A stretch of 64,000 nt of DNA from Rhizobium croatiense. Its GTDB lineage: Bacteria; Pseudomonadota; Alphaproteobacteria; Rhizobiales; Rhizobiaceae. Where the stretch lies: contig NZ_JAILYJ010000023.1 in NCBI RefSeq assembly GCF_019793465.1, positions 23,799 to 87,798 of the forward strand. Direction: 5' to 3'. Of this stretch, positions 8,300-17,279 are shown piece by piece. Every line of letters starts with the position of its first letter. The stretch's first letter is position 1. The translations under genes and the position numbers were made by a program. The notes below the pieces were generated by a model that saw only the letters and a program-made list of their open reading frames with translations, made no database searches and was not told the DNA's origin.

Positions 8300-9151
8300 T
8301 CAGGCGTTCGGCTGCGACCAGCGGCAGAGGCGGCGTTGCAGGAGAACGAGCAGGGCATTGGCGGCAAGGCCGAGGAAGGCGAGCAGCAGGATCGCCGCAA
8401 ACATCAGCGGGATCTGGAAATTGTACTGGGCGTTCATGACCTGGAAGCCGATGCCCTTGTTGGCGCCGATCATCTCGGCGGCGATCAGCAGCAGAAGCGC
8501 CGTCGTCGCCGAGAGGCGCAGGCCGACGAAGATCGCAGGCACCGAGGCCGGCAGGATGACGCGGCGGAAGATGGTCAGCGGTCCGGCGCCATAGGTCCGG
8601 GCCATCTCGATAAGCTTCCTGTCCACCTCCTTGACGCCGCCGATCGTGGCGAGCAGCACCGGAAACAGCGTCGCCCAGAAGATCACGAAGATCTTGGACG
8701 TTTCGCCGAGGCCGAGCAGCAGGATGAAGACCGGATAGAGCGCCAGCGCCGAGGTCTGGCGGAAGAGCTGCAGGATCGGATCGAGCGCCTGCTCGACGGC
8801 TCGAAACTGCCCCATGAACAGGCCGAGCGGAATGCCGACCACGACGGCAAAGGCGAAAGCGGTGCCGGATCGCTGCAGGCTGATGACGATATCATCGAGC
8901 AGCGCGCCGTTGGCGAGGTTGGTCCAGAGAGCCGACAGGATTACGTTCAAGGGCGGGAAGATGGCGGGATTGATCCAGCCCCTGGTGCTCGACACCTGCC
9001 AGAGTGCGAGGAAGCCGATCAGCAGGCCGTAGCGCGGTAAAAGCGATGCGAGCACACCGCGCACATGCGACGCGAAAGTGGGCGTATTGCTTTCGCCGCT
9101 CTTCAGGCGGCTGAAGCTTCTTGGGAGGACCTGATTGATTTCATAAGCCAT
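8300..9151 (-). CDS. ssuC: Sulfonate-type ABC transporter permease
   Basis: About 283 aa from the ATG at 9151, which has GAGGAGCG just upstream; the longer open frame to 9253 overlaps the preceding gene and is not supported. It is a BPD-type inner-membrane protein with about six helices and the EAA loop RKLIEMARTYGAGPLTIFRRVILP near residues 175-200. It sits 10 bp after the monooxygenase gene and 39 bp before the binding-protein gene, so all four are one transcription unit. Confidence 0.88.
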   Translation of the reverse strand: MAYEINQVLPRSFSRLKSGESNTPTFASHVRGVLASLLPRYGLLIGFLALWQVSSTRGWINPAIFPPLNVILSALWTNLANGALLDDIVISLQRSGTAFAFAVVVGIPLGLFMGQFRAVEQALDPILQLFRQTSALALYPVFILLLGLGETSKIFVIFWATLFPVLLATIGGVKEVDRKLIEMARTYGAGPLTIFRRVILPASVPAIFVGLRLSATTALLLLIAAEMIGANKGIGFQVMNAQYNFQIPLMFAAILLLAFLGLAANALLVLLQRRLCRWSQPNA

Positions 9152-9161
9152 GGATCGCTCC

Positions 9162-10514
9162 TCACTCTGCTGCCTGGAGAGCTGCACGTCCGGCAGCTCG
9201 GCGGTTGCTCGGGAACGGCAGGCCGAGATTTTCCCGGAGCGTCCTGCCCTCATAGGCCGTGCGGAACAGGCCGCGGCGCTGCAGTTCCGGGATGACCAGG
9301 TCGACGAAGTCGTCGAGCGCCGTCGGCAGCCAGGGCGGCAGAATGTTGAAGCCGTCAGCGGCTTCGTTCTCGAACCATGTCTGCAGCGTATCGGCGATTT
9401 TTTCCGGCGTTCCGACGATGGTGTAGTGGCCGCGCGCGGATGCGATCCACTGGTAGAGCTGGCGGATGGTGAAATTGTTTTCGTCGGCGATCTGGCGGAT
9501 GAGGGCCTGGCGGCTCTTCATGCCTTCGGTCGGCGGCGCCGGCGGCAGTGGCCCGTCGAGGTCGTAGCCGTGCAGGTCGAGCGTGCCGCCGGTCAGGCCG
9601 TTGAGGAGGCCGATCCCGTCCTCTTCGACGATCAGTGACGTCAGACGGTCGTATTTCTCCCGCGCCTCCGCTTCGGTTCTGCCGACGAAGGCGGAAACGC
9701 CGGGCATGACCAGGATGTGATCGGGGTTGCGGCCGAGACCGCGGGCGCGTGCCTTAATATCCCGGTAGAATTCCTGGGCGGTTTCGATGTGCTGATGGGC
9801 GGTGAAGATCACCTCGGCCGTTGCTGCGGCAAGCCCGCGGCCGTCTTCGGACTGCCCGGCCTGCACGATAACAGGATGGCCCTGCGGCGAGCGCGACACG
9901 TTGAGCGGGCCGCGCACGCTGAAATGTTCGCCACGGTGGTCGGTGTCGTGCAGCTTCGCCGGGTCGAAGAATACGCCGGTCTCCTTGTCGCGGATGAACG
10001 CGTCGTCCTCGAAGCTTTCCCAGAGTTTGCGGACGACGTCGACGTGCTCGGCGGCGCGGCGATAGCGCTCGGCATGCGGAAGCTGGGTATCGCGGTTGAA
10101 ATTCTGCGCCGTCGGGTCGCCTGTCGTGGTGACGACGTTCCAGCCGGCGCGGCCGTCCGAAATCAGGTCGAGCGAAGCGAATTTCCGGGCGGTGGTATAA
10201 GGCTCCTCGTAGGTGGTTGAGGACGTCGCGATGAAGCCGAGATGGGTGGTCAGGGGCGCGAGCGCGGAGAACAATGTGACGGGCTCGAAGCCGGCGACGC
10301 GGGCGTTGCCGCCTTCTCGTGCACCGCCGAAACCGACAGCCAGGTTGTCGGCGAGAAAATAGGCGTCGAAGAGCCCGCGTTCGGCCGTCAGCGCAAGTTG
10401 TTTATGAAACTCGAAACTGGTGGCGCCGTCGACCGGCTGGTCGGGGTGCCGCCAGGATGCAACATGCTGTCCGCCACCAGGAAGAAATGCCCCAAGCCTG
10501 ATTTTTCGTGTCAT
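9162..10514 (-). CDS. LLM-class FMN-dependent monooxygenase (NtaA/SnaA/DszA family)
   Basis: 450 aa, the usual length for the NtaA/SnaA/SoxA/DszA branch of flavin monooxygenases. N-terminal IRLGAFLPGGGQHVASWRHP, then FDAYFLADN, TSSTTYEEPY, GWNVVTT and QAGQSEDG near 215-225 are branch motifs around the FMN/substrate pocket. These enzymes need reduced FMN from a separate reductase; no reductase gene is seen nearby. First gene of the sulfonate-type ABC operon, with GAGAGG before the ATG. Likely role: oxidative C-S or C-N cleavage of the imported compound. The substrate cannot be set from sequence. Confidence 0.85.
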   Translation of the reverse strand: MTRKIRLGAFLPGGGQHVASWRHPDQPVDGATSFEFHKQLALTAERGLFDAYFLADNLAVGFGGAREGGNARVAGFEPVTLFSALAPLTTHLGFIATSSTTYEEPYTTARKFASLDLISDGRAGWNVVTTTGDPTAQNFNRDTQLPHAERYRRAAEHVDVVRKLWESFEDDAFIRDKETGVFFDPAKLHDTDHRGEHFSVRGPLNVSRSPQGHPVIVQAGQSEDGRGLAAATAEVIFTAHQHIETAQEFYRDIKARARGLGRNPDHILVMPGVSAFVGRTEAEAREKYDRLTSLIVEEDGIGLLNGLTGGTLDLHGYDLDGPLPPAPPTEGMKSRQALIRQIADENNFTIRQLYQWIASARGHYTIVGTPEKIADTLQTWFENEAADGFNILPPWLPTALDDFVDLVIPELQRRGLFRTAYEGRTLRENLGLPFPSNRRAAGRAALQAAE

Positions 10515-10783
10515 TTCGCGTCCTCTCGGTTTGCCGCCAATGGCCCGGTCTGCTCAAGGCCGAGGTCAGTTTGGCTGTCAGGACGCTAGCCTACGTTCTC
10601 CATAAATTTTATAGAGAAACTTCATTTCGTAATTTCGGGGGAGGAGTGAATAGTTTTGCGGGATCGGCGTGAATCTGGAAATCGACGATCGGAGCGGCAG
10701 CCGATTTCCATGTCGGACGCCGGGCACCGGTTTATGCACCAACGTCCGCGCTGGCGGATGGCAATGCCTGGCTTGTCCAGGCG

Positions 10784-11569
10784 TCAGCCGCGTCTTGGCC
10801 GGGCCGGGGCGTGCTCCAGGCCGGCGGCGGCCTTCTTCAGGCAGTCGAGGTAGCGGCCCCGGTTGGCGATGCCGTCGTCGCGCGGCGTGACGAGGCAGAG
10901 CGTTGCGGCGGCATGGCCTTCCTCGACGCGCACCGGCACGGCAAAACAATGGGTGAAGCTGTCGACGATGCTGTTGAAGGTGAAGAGACCTTCACGCTCG
11001 GCCTGGCGGACCTCGGCGATGAAGGTTTGCGGCTCGAGCCATTCGCCGCCCGGCAGGCGGAAATCCTGCGGCGGAATGAAGTTGAGGATGTCCTGATCCG
11101 ACAGATGCGCGACGAGCAGGCGGCCCGACGCGGTCCACGGGATCGGCACGGATTGTCCAATATCGGTCGAGATGCGGAAGGGCCTCGCGCCCTCACGCAT
11201 GCGCACGACCGTATATTTGTTCCCGTCCAGCATGCAGAACTGCGCCGTCTCCCGCGTCTCGTCGGCAAGCTGTTCTAGTGCTGCCTCGCATTCGCGGGTG
11301 AAATCGAAATGGTTCTCATAGGCGGCGCCGAGGAAATAAAGCTTGCGGCCGAGATAGACGCGGCCCTCCCCGCCGGTGAATTCGAGGATGCCATTGCTCA
11401 GCAGCAGGTTGACGAGTTCGTACACCGATGAGCGCGGCGCGCCGATCTGCGCGGCGATTTCATTCGGCTTCAAGGCCTGCCGTTTCTGGCGCAGGAAGTC
11501 GAGGATCTCGAAGGCGCGGTCGAGCCCTCGGGCGCGCTTGCCGGCTGCTTCGTCCTGAACTGCATCCAT
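10784..11569 (-). CDS. IclR family transcriptional regulator
   Basis: About 261 aa from the ATG at 11569; 30 extra residues are possible upstream but look non-conserved. It has a winged helix at about residues 15-70 (GLDRAFEILDFLRQ, IAAQIGAPRSSVYELVNLL) and an IclR effector domain at about 90-255 with VRMREGARPFRIS and GRLLVAHLS. It is divergent from the ribose-type ABC operon starting at 11820, and its stop lies 270 bp before the monooxygenase start. A 10-bp inverted repeat in the divergent gap is a possible binding site. The most likely target is the operon to its right. Confidence 0.88.
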   Translation of the reverse strand: MDAVQDEAAGKRARGLDRAFEILDFLRQKRQALKPNEIAAQIGAPRSSVYELVNLLLSNGILEFTGGEGRVYLGRKLYFLGAAYENHFDFTRECEAALEQLADETRETAQFCMLDGNKYTVVRMREGARPFRISTDIGQSVPIPWTASGRLLVAHLSDQDILNFIPPQDFRLPGGEWLEPQTFIAEVRQAEREGLFTFNSIVDSFTHCFAVPVRVEEGHAAATLCLVTPRDDGIANRGRYLDCLKKAAAGLEHAPARPRRG

Positions 11570-11736
11570 CGCTGTCAATCCCGTTCTTGTTGGGCCCTGT
11601 TGTTGTCGGGCTCTGTTCTGTCCGGCGAAGCTTTTCAAGCCGTCCGCCGCATCTGTCAATCGATCCCGTCATGCCTCGCGAATGAAATCTTCCCACCCCC
11701 TCTTGCGGGGTAAAAAAATCGGCATAAGATCAGCTC

Positions 11737-11772
11737 GTCCGGTATAAAGATCATATGTACAATATAGCGGAC
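11737..11772. promoter_or_regulatory. Inverted repeat upstream of ribose-type ABC operon (possible IclR operator)
   Basis: GTCCGGTATA and TATAGCGGAC face each other across a 16-bp spacer, with one mismatch in the 10-bp arms. It lies 48 bp before the binding-protein ATG, in the gap shared with the divergent IclR gene. The promoter elements themselves are not clear. The site is inferred from position and symmetry. Confidence 0.4.
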
Positions 11773-11819
11773 AAAAACAAATGGCAAGCCGCCAGCGCTG
11801 CCGCAAAAAGGGGATCGAC

Positions 11820-12893
11820 ATGAAGAATTTTGAAGAAAGCATTTCCGTTTCACTGCGCCGCCGTCTTCTCGCCGGCGCTGCGGCCGCAGCCACCCTGCTT
11901 GCCTTTTCGGCCGGCACGGCCTCGGCCGCCGCCAATTGCATCAAGGGAGACAGGAAGGCGCCCTATACGATCGGCTGGGCGAACATCTATTCGGTGCCGA
12001 CCTGGATGAAGCAGACCGAAGGCACCATCACCGCCGAAGTGGAGGAGCTGAAGAAGGCGGGCCTCGTCAAGGACCTGATGATTACCGACGCGCAGGGCAA
12101 CGCCCAGACGCAGATTCAGCATATCCAGTCGATGATCGACGCCAATATCGACGCCATCGTCGTGATCGCCGGCTCCTCCAACGCCCTCGACCGCGTCATA
12201 TCGGATGCCTGCGACAAGGGCATCGCCGTCGTCAATTTCGACAGCCTTGTGAACACCGACAAGGTGACGGCAAAGATCAACACCGATTCCGACGAATGGG
12301 GCGCGACCGCCGCCAAGTGGATGGTCAGCCAGCTCGGCGGCAAGGGCAAGATCATCATCATGAACGGCCCGGCCGGCATTTCGGTCAGCGACGACCGTCG
12401 CAAGGGCGCCCAGCCGGTGTTGGACGCCAATCCGGGTCTGCAGGTGATCACCGAGACCAACACCGAATATAACGTCGCGCCGGCACAGGAAGCGATGACC
12501 AGCCTGCTTTTTGCCAATCCCGAGATCGATGGCGTGCTGTCGCTCGGCGGCGCGCTGTCGGCCGGCTCCGTCCTCGCCTTCGAGCGCCAGGGCCGCGACC
12601 AGGTGCCGACGACAGGCGAAAATGCCCGGCAGTTCCTGGAACTGTGGAAGGAGAAGGGCCTGAAGGGCTGGGCGACGATGCAGCCGAACTGGCTCGGCGC
12701 GCTTTCGGTCTATACCGCCGTCCAGGCGCTGCAAGGCAAGGACGTGCCGGCCTTCGTCAAGGTGCCGCTGCCCGTCATCGACGACAGCACGATCGGCAGC
12801 TACCTCGCGCGGGCCGACAAGTTCCCGGCTGACGGCTATATCTACTCGGATTACGACAAGGCGCTCTTCGACAAGCTGCTTGCCACCAAGTAA
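11820..12893 (+). CDS. Ribose-type (CUT2) ABC transporter binding protein
   Basis: About 357 aa from the ATG at 11820, which follows AAAAAGGGG; an upstream ATG at 11781 lacks a site and is not needed. It has a signal peptide with hydrophobic core LLAGAAAAATLLAFSAG and cleavage near residue 36. The mature part is a periplasmic-binding type 4 fold: TIGWANIYSVPTW, then IDAIVVIAGSSNALD and PEIDGVLSLGGALSAG. Although the transporter is of the sugar type, the operon partners are amino-acid-like enzymes, so the ligand may not be a simple sugar. Confidence 0.88.
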   Translation: MKNFEESISVSLRRRLLAGAAAAATLLAFSAGTASAAANCIKGDRKAPYTIGWANIYSVPTWMKQTEGTITAEVEELKKAGLVKDLMITDAQGNAQTQIQHIQSMIDANIDAIVVIAGSSNALDRVISDACDKGIAVVNFDSLVNTDKVTAKINTDSDEWGATAAKWMVSQLGGKGKIIIMNGPAGISVSDDRRKGAQPVLDANPGLQVITETNTEYNVAPAQEAMTSLLFANPEIDGVLSLGGALSAGSVLAFERQGRDQVPTTGENARQFLELWKEKGLKGWATMQPNWLGALSVYTAVQALQGKDVPAFVKVPLPVIDDSTIGSYLARADKFPADGYIYSDYDKALFDKLLATK

Positions 12894-12914
12894 TCCGGAT
12901 TGAGGGACGCCGTC

Positions 12915-14429
12915 ATGACGGAAGAAAGGCCCCTGCTGGAAGCCCGGCAGGTGTTCAAGGGATTTTTCGGCAATCCCGTTCTGAAGGGCGTCGACATCGC
13001 CCTTCTGCCGGGCAGGGTTCATGCCCTGCTCGGCGAAAACGGCGCCGGCAAGTCGACGTTGATCAATCTCCTGTCCGGCGCCCTCCAGCCGGACAACGGG
13101 TCCATCCTCATTGACGGCAAGTCTGTCGGGCGCTTCAGCCCTGCGGCGGCGCGCGCGGCCGGCATCGCCGTGGTTCAGCAGGAGCTGAGCCTCACGGCCA
13201 GCCTGTCGATTGCCGAAAACATCGGGACCGGCGCCTTCCCGCGCCGGTTCGGTCTCATCGACTATCGAGCGCTGCATCGCGGCGTCCGAGAGGTCTGCGA
13301 CATGGTCGGACTGACCGAGCCGCTCGACATGCCGGTCGCCGATCTGGCACTTGGCCGGCGTCAGATGGTGGAGATCGCCAAGGCGCTGTTCCGCAAGCCG
13401 CGCGTGCTGATCCTGGACGAGCCGACCTCGTCGCTCTCGGCGCACGAAGCCGGCATCCTGGCCCGGCTGATCGAGACTCTGAGAGGGCGCGGCACGGCGC
13501 TTCTTTATATCTCCCATCGCCTCAACGAGGTGCAGGCGCTCTGCTCGCATGTCACCGTGCTGAAGGATGGCGTCGTCACGGCGGATCAATCGCTGTCCGG
13601 CATCGACGGCGAGGGTCTGGTGCGCCTGATGGTCGGCCGCGAGACCGGCGACCTGTTCCCGCCGCGCCCGGCCGCGGCACCCGGTGCGATGTGCATCAGC
13701 GTCGAAGGTTTTTCGGCCGGCATGGTGCGGGATGTCGCTTTCTCCGCCCGCGCCGGCGAGATCGTCGGCATTGGCGGGCTGGTGGGACAAGGGCAGGAAG
13801 ACCTGCTGCTCGGCCTCTACGGCGCGATTCCCGCGTCTGCCAGCCGGGCGGAAGTATCAGGCAAACCCGGCCTGCCCGCCGATGTCGGTGCGGCGAATGC
13901 AGCCGGCATCGTCTATGTGCCTGCCGACCGCAAACATGAGGGACTGGTGTTGCCGCATTCCATTGCTGCCAATCTCATCCTGCCCTCGCTCGGACGGCTC
14001 GCCCGCAAGGGGCTGCGCGACCGGCCGGCGGAAAGCGGCCTGGTCGCCGCTCTCGCGCGCCGGCTGACGATCAAGGGCGATACGGCCCGCCCGGTGCAGG
14101 CGCTTTCCGGCGGCAACCAGCAGAAGGTGGCGCTTGCCAAATGGCTGCCGCTCGATCCGTCCGTTCTGCTTCTCAACGATCCGACGCGCGGCGTCGACAT
14201 CGAAACCAAGCGGGAAATCTACCTGATGCTGCGCGCCTTCGCCGCCGAGGGGCGGCTCGTCATTCTGGTCAGTTCCGATACGCCGGAGCTCGTCCATCTC
14301 TGCGACCGCGTCGTGGTTCTGCGCGAGGGCCGCGTCGCGGCAACACTGTCGCAGGATGCGATCAGTGAAGGCGCGATCGTCGGTGCGGCCATGGGTATTG
14401 CGGCTACGACGCAGGGAGAGGCGGCATGA
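12915..14429 (+). CDS. Ribose-type ABC transporter, fused double ATP-binding protein
   Basis: About 504 aa with two ABC cassettes, as in RbsA/XylG. The first has GENGAGKST, a short signature ALGRRQMVEIAKAL and ILDEPTSSLSAHE. The second lacks a good Walker A but keeps LSGGNQQKVALAKWL and LLNDPTRGVDIETK. This asymmetry is normal for the family. The ATG at 12915 has GAGGGA upstream. The stop overlaps the next start (ATGA). Confidence 0.93.
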   Translation: MTEERPLLEARQVFKGFFGNPVLKGVDIALLPGRVHALLGENGAGKSTLINLLSGALQPDNGSILIDGKSVGRFSPAAARAAGIAVVQQELSLTASLSIAENIGTGAFPRRFGLIDYRALHRGVREVCDMVGLTEPLDMPVADLALGRRQMVEIAKALFRKPRVLILDEPTSSLSAHEAGILARLIETLRGRGTALLYISHRLNEVQALCSHVTVLKDGVVTADQSLSGIDGEGLVRLMVGRETGDLFPPRPAAAPGAMCISVEGFSAGMVRDVAFSARAGEIVGIGGLVGQGQEDLLLGLYGAIPASASRAEVSGKPGLPADVGAANAAGIVYVPADRKHEGLVLPHSIAANLILPSLGRLARKGLRDRPAESGLVAALARRLTIKGDTARPVQALSGGNQQKVALAKWLPLDPSVLLLNDPTRGVDIETKREIYLMLRAFAAEGRLVILVSSDTPELVHLCDRVVVLREGRVAATLSQDAISEGAIVGAAMGIAATTQGEAA

Positions 14430-15388
14430 GCACGATTTCGTCATCCCGGCTTTACGGTTCGATCCAGCTGCGCCGCAACCGCGGCCTCGCCGGCCTCTAT
14501 CTCGTCGTCGCTGGTTTTCTCATCCTCTATGCGCTGCTCTTTCCCGGCATCCTGACCATCGGCGGCTTTTCCAAGTTCACGCAGAATTGGTTCCCGCTCG
14601 CGCTCGTCACCATGGCGCAGGCGCTGCTGATGCTGAATGGCGGCATCACACTCGCGATCGGCCCGCTCGTCAGCCTCGGCGCGGTGATCGCGGCGACGAC
14701 GATGCAAGGGGCGCTCGGCGTGCCGGGCGGCATTGTCGCTGTCGCACTCGCCGGCCTTTCGATCGGCGCCGCCATCGGCGCGATCGTGACGCATCTGAGG
14801 CTGCCGGCGATCATCGTCACGCTGGCCGGCTCCTTTATCATCGGCGGCGTCGCGCTGATCCTGCTGCCGCGGCCGGGCGGATTCATTCCCGATTGGCTGT
14901 CGACGGTGCTGGCCGGCCACACGCCCGTCGCCTTCCTGCTGCTGGTCGCGATCCTCATGCTCTGGAAGGTCTTTCTCGCAACGCCGCTCGGCCTCGGCAT
15001 CTATGCGGCCGGCGACAACCCGGTCGGCGCATTCCGCTCCGGCGTCCCGGTCGAACGGGTGAAGGTTGCAGCCTTCGCGCTCTCCGGTCTGCTGTCGGCA
15101 CTGGCCGGCCTCTTCGTCGCGGCGCAGACCGGCTCGGGCGATCCCGTCATCGGCACGCCCTTCACGCTGAACTCGATCGCCGCGGCCGTGCTCGGCGGTG
15201 TCGGTTTCCTCGGCGGTAAGGGCACCATGCGCGGCGCGATCTGCGGCAGCCTGCTGCTCTCGGTGATGATCAACGTGATGTTCTTCCTCGGCTTCCCGCC
15301 GGTTGCGCAATATGTCGCGCAAGGGTTGATCATCGTCGGGGCGGTCGCCGTTCCGGAAATTCTCGGCGCATGGAGGGCAAAGCGATGA
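14426..15388 (+). CDS. Ribose-type ABC transporter permease 1
   Basis: 320 aa, RbsC-like with about eight to ten helices. Conserved GGITLAIGPLVSLGA in the first half and the C-terminal AAAVLGGVGFLGGKGTMRGA stretch mark the family. It is coupled by ATGA overlaps to the ATPase before it and the second permease after it. Two different permeases imply a heterodimeric channel. Confidence 0.92.
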   Translation: MSTISSSRLYGSIQLRRNRGLAGLYLVVAGFLILYALLFPGILTIGGFSKFTQNWFPLALVTMAQALLMLNGGITLAIGPLVSLGAVIAATTMQGALGVPGGIVAVALAGLSIGAAIGAIVTHLRLPAIIVTLAGSFIIGGVALILLPRPGGFIPDWLSTVLAGHTPVAFLLLVAILMLWKVFLATPLGLGIYAAGDNPVGAFRSGVPVERVKVAAFALSGLLSALAGLFVAAQTGSGDPVIGTPFTLNSIAAAVLGGVGFLGGKGTMRGAICGSLLLSVMINVMFFLGFPPVAQYVAQGLIIVGAVAVPEILGAWRAKR

Positions 15389-16326
15389 ACATCATCCGGT
15401 CCGCGTTTCGCAATCCGCCGCTGCTGACCCTCCTTCTGGTCGCGCTCGTCTGGATCGTCGCAAGCTTCACGCTGCGCGGTTTCGGCGCCTATGGCCATCT
15501 GCGCTACCTCCTTGAACTCGCCGCGGTGATCGGCATCGTCGCGGCCGGCCAGACGCTCGTCATCCTGATGGGCGGCATCGATCTTTCGGTCGGCGCGGTT
15601 ATCACAGTCACTGCGATCCTGCTGCCGCTGATCTCGCCCGCCTGGGACCCGACCGGCCTTGCCGGCATCGCGGCGGCCCTTGCCATCGCCACCGGCATCG
15701 GTCTGATGAACGGTGCCGGTGCCGCCTATCTTCGCGTGCCGCCGATCATCATGACGCTTGCCATGGCGACCTTCCTGCAGGGCCTGCTCGTCATCGTCGC
15801 CGGCGGCAGCGCCGTCACCGTCAGCAATCCGGCCGTCATCCTGCTCGGCCAGGCGCGGCCGCTCGCCATTCCCTCGGGCATCATTCTGTGGCTTTTCGTC
15901 GCGATCGTCGTCCTGCTGCTCGTCCACCGCATGCCGATCGGCGCGCGTTTCCTCGCACTCGGGGCAAACCCGCTCGCCGCCCGGCTTTCCGGCGTCAGCG
16001 TCACCCGCAATACGCTGATCGTCCATACTCTGTCCGGCTTCTTCGCCGGGCTTGCGGGCATTCTGGTGCTGGGCATGAACCGGCAAGGTTATGTCGGCAT
16101 CGGCGATCCCTATCTGCTGACCTCGATCGCCGCCGTCGTGCTCGGCGGCACCTCCATCCTCGGCGGCCGCGGCACCTATGCCGGCACCATCCCGGGGGCG
16201 ATCCTGCTCGTCACCACGACGGCGCTGATCACCGTCGTCAACGCCTCGCCCGGTTGGCGCTCGATCATGTTCGGCACGCTGATCCTCGCCCTGCTGCTCG
16301 TTTCCGGCCGCGAGGCGCGCCGATGA
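15385..16326 (+). CDS. Ribose-type ABC transporter permease 2
   Basis: About 313 aa from the ATG at 15385, which overlaps the previous stop as ATGA and has GGAGGGCA upstream; an in-frame ATG at 15370 is the alternative. RbsC family: GGIDLSVGAVITVTAI, then IAAVVLGGTSILGGRGTYAGT near the C terminus. The last codons overlap the amidohydrolase start (ATGA again), so transport and enzyme genes are translated as one coupled series. Confidence 0.92.
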   Translation: MNIIRSAFRNPPLLTLLLVALVWIVASFTLRGFGAYGHLRYLLELAAVIGIVAAGQTLVILMGGIDLSVGAVITVTAILLPLISPAWDPTGLAGIAAALAIATGIGLMNGAGAAYLRVPPIIMTLAMATFLQGLLVIVAGGSAVTVSNPAVILLGQARPLAIPSGIILWLFVAIVVLLLVHRMPIGARFLALGANPLAARLSGVSVTRNTLIVHTLSGFFAGLAGILVLGMNRQGYVGIGDPYLLTSIAAVVLGGTSILGGRGTYAGTIPGAILLVTTTALITVVNASPGWRSIMFGTLILALLLVSGREARR

Positions 16327-17279
16327 CGAAGCGCTATGACGGGCCGGTGATCGACCCGCACCACCATCTCTGGGATCTCAGCCTGCTGCGCCATCCCTGG
16401 CTTGAGAAGGCGCGGGCTTCCGGCGAGGAGATGGCGGTCGGAAACCTCGGGCCGATCCTGCGCGATTACGGCATCGACGATTATCGCGCCGATGCCGCGC
16501 AACAGAACGTCGTTGCGACGGTGCACGTGGAGGCCGGCTGGTCGGTTGCCTACCCGCTGGAAGAGAGCCGCTGGCTGGATGGCCTCGACCGCAGCTCCGG
16601 CGTGGCGCGCCGTTATGTCGCGCGCGTTCCTCTCGACGGCCCGGACGCCGCGCGCCTGCTCGAAGCGGAGGCGCAAAACCCCAACGTCGTCGGCGTCCGC
16701 GATATTCTGAGCTGGCATCCCGATGCGGCGAAGCGTTTTGCGCCTCGTCCGGATCGCATCAGCGATCCCGCCTGGCGCGCGGGGCTTGCTCATGCCACGC
16801 GGCTCGGACTGGTCTTCGACCTGATGCTCTACCCCTGGCAGATGGCCGAGGCGCTCGATCTCGTGCAGGCCTTTCCCGAAATGCTTTTCGTGCTCAACCA
16901 CGGCGGCAGCCCCGTCGACCGGACGGAGGACGGCATGGCGCTCTGGCGCCGCGGCCTGCGATCACTCGGCAAAGAGCCGAACCTGCGCCTGAAGATCTCC
17001 GACCTCGTCGCCTATGACCATGCGTGGACGCTCGAAAGCCTCCGGCCGGTGATCGAGCATTGCCTCGCTTGTTTCGGCCCTGAACGTGCGATGTTTGCGA
17101 GCGACTTCCCGGTCGCCGGCCTGCATGCTTCTTTCGACGAGGTTTATCAGGTGTTCCGCACGGTCGCCGCCGAGCTCTCTTACGACGAGCAGCGCGCTTT
17201 GTTCTTTGCCACCGCCAACGATACTTATCGCCTTGGTTTGGCCGATCCGGCCGAGATCGGGAGAGATTCCCATGTCTGA
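16323..17279 (+). CDS. Amidohydrolase family 2 (metal-dependent TIM-barrel hydrolase)
   Basis: 318 aa. N-terminal VIDPHHHLWDL carries the HxH metal motif of amidohydrolase_2. A later His (VLNHGGSP) and the catalytic Asp in MFASDFPVAGLH near residue 260 complete the expected set. Members hydrolyse lactones (for example sugar lactonases) or decarboxylate ring acids. ATGA overlap with the permease and overlap with the PLP-enzyme start place it inside the operon. The reaction is probably opening of a lactone or related ring in the imported compound; this is inference. Confidence 0.85.
   Translation: MTKRYDGPVIDPHHHLWDLSLLRHPWLEKARASGEEMAVGNLGPILRDYGIDDYRADAAQQNVVATVHVEAGWSVAYPLEESRWLDGLDRSSGVARRYVARVPLDGPDAARLLEAEAQNPNVVGVRDILSWHPDAAKRFAPRPDRISDPAWRAGLAHATRLGLVFDLMLYPWQMAEALDLVQAFPEMLFVLNHGGSPVDRTEDGMALWRRGLRSLGKEPNLRLKISDLVAYDHAWTLESLRPVIEHCLACFGPERAMFASDFPVAGLHASFDEVYQVFRTVAAELSYDEQRALFFATANDTYRLGLADPAEIGRDSHV

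Noticed and set aside
6461..9040. 859-aa plus-strand open frame across the sulfonate ABC genes
   Set aside because: Composition is that of an antisense shadow. Three real genes with full motifs lie on the other strand.
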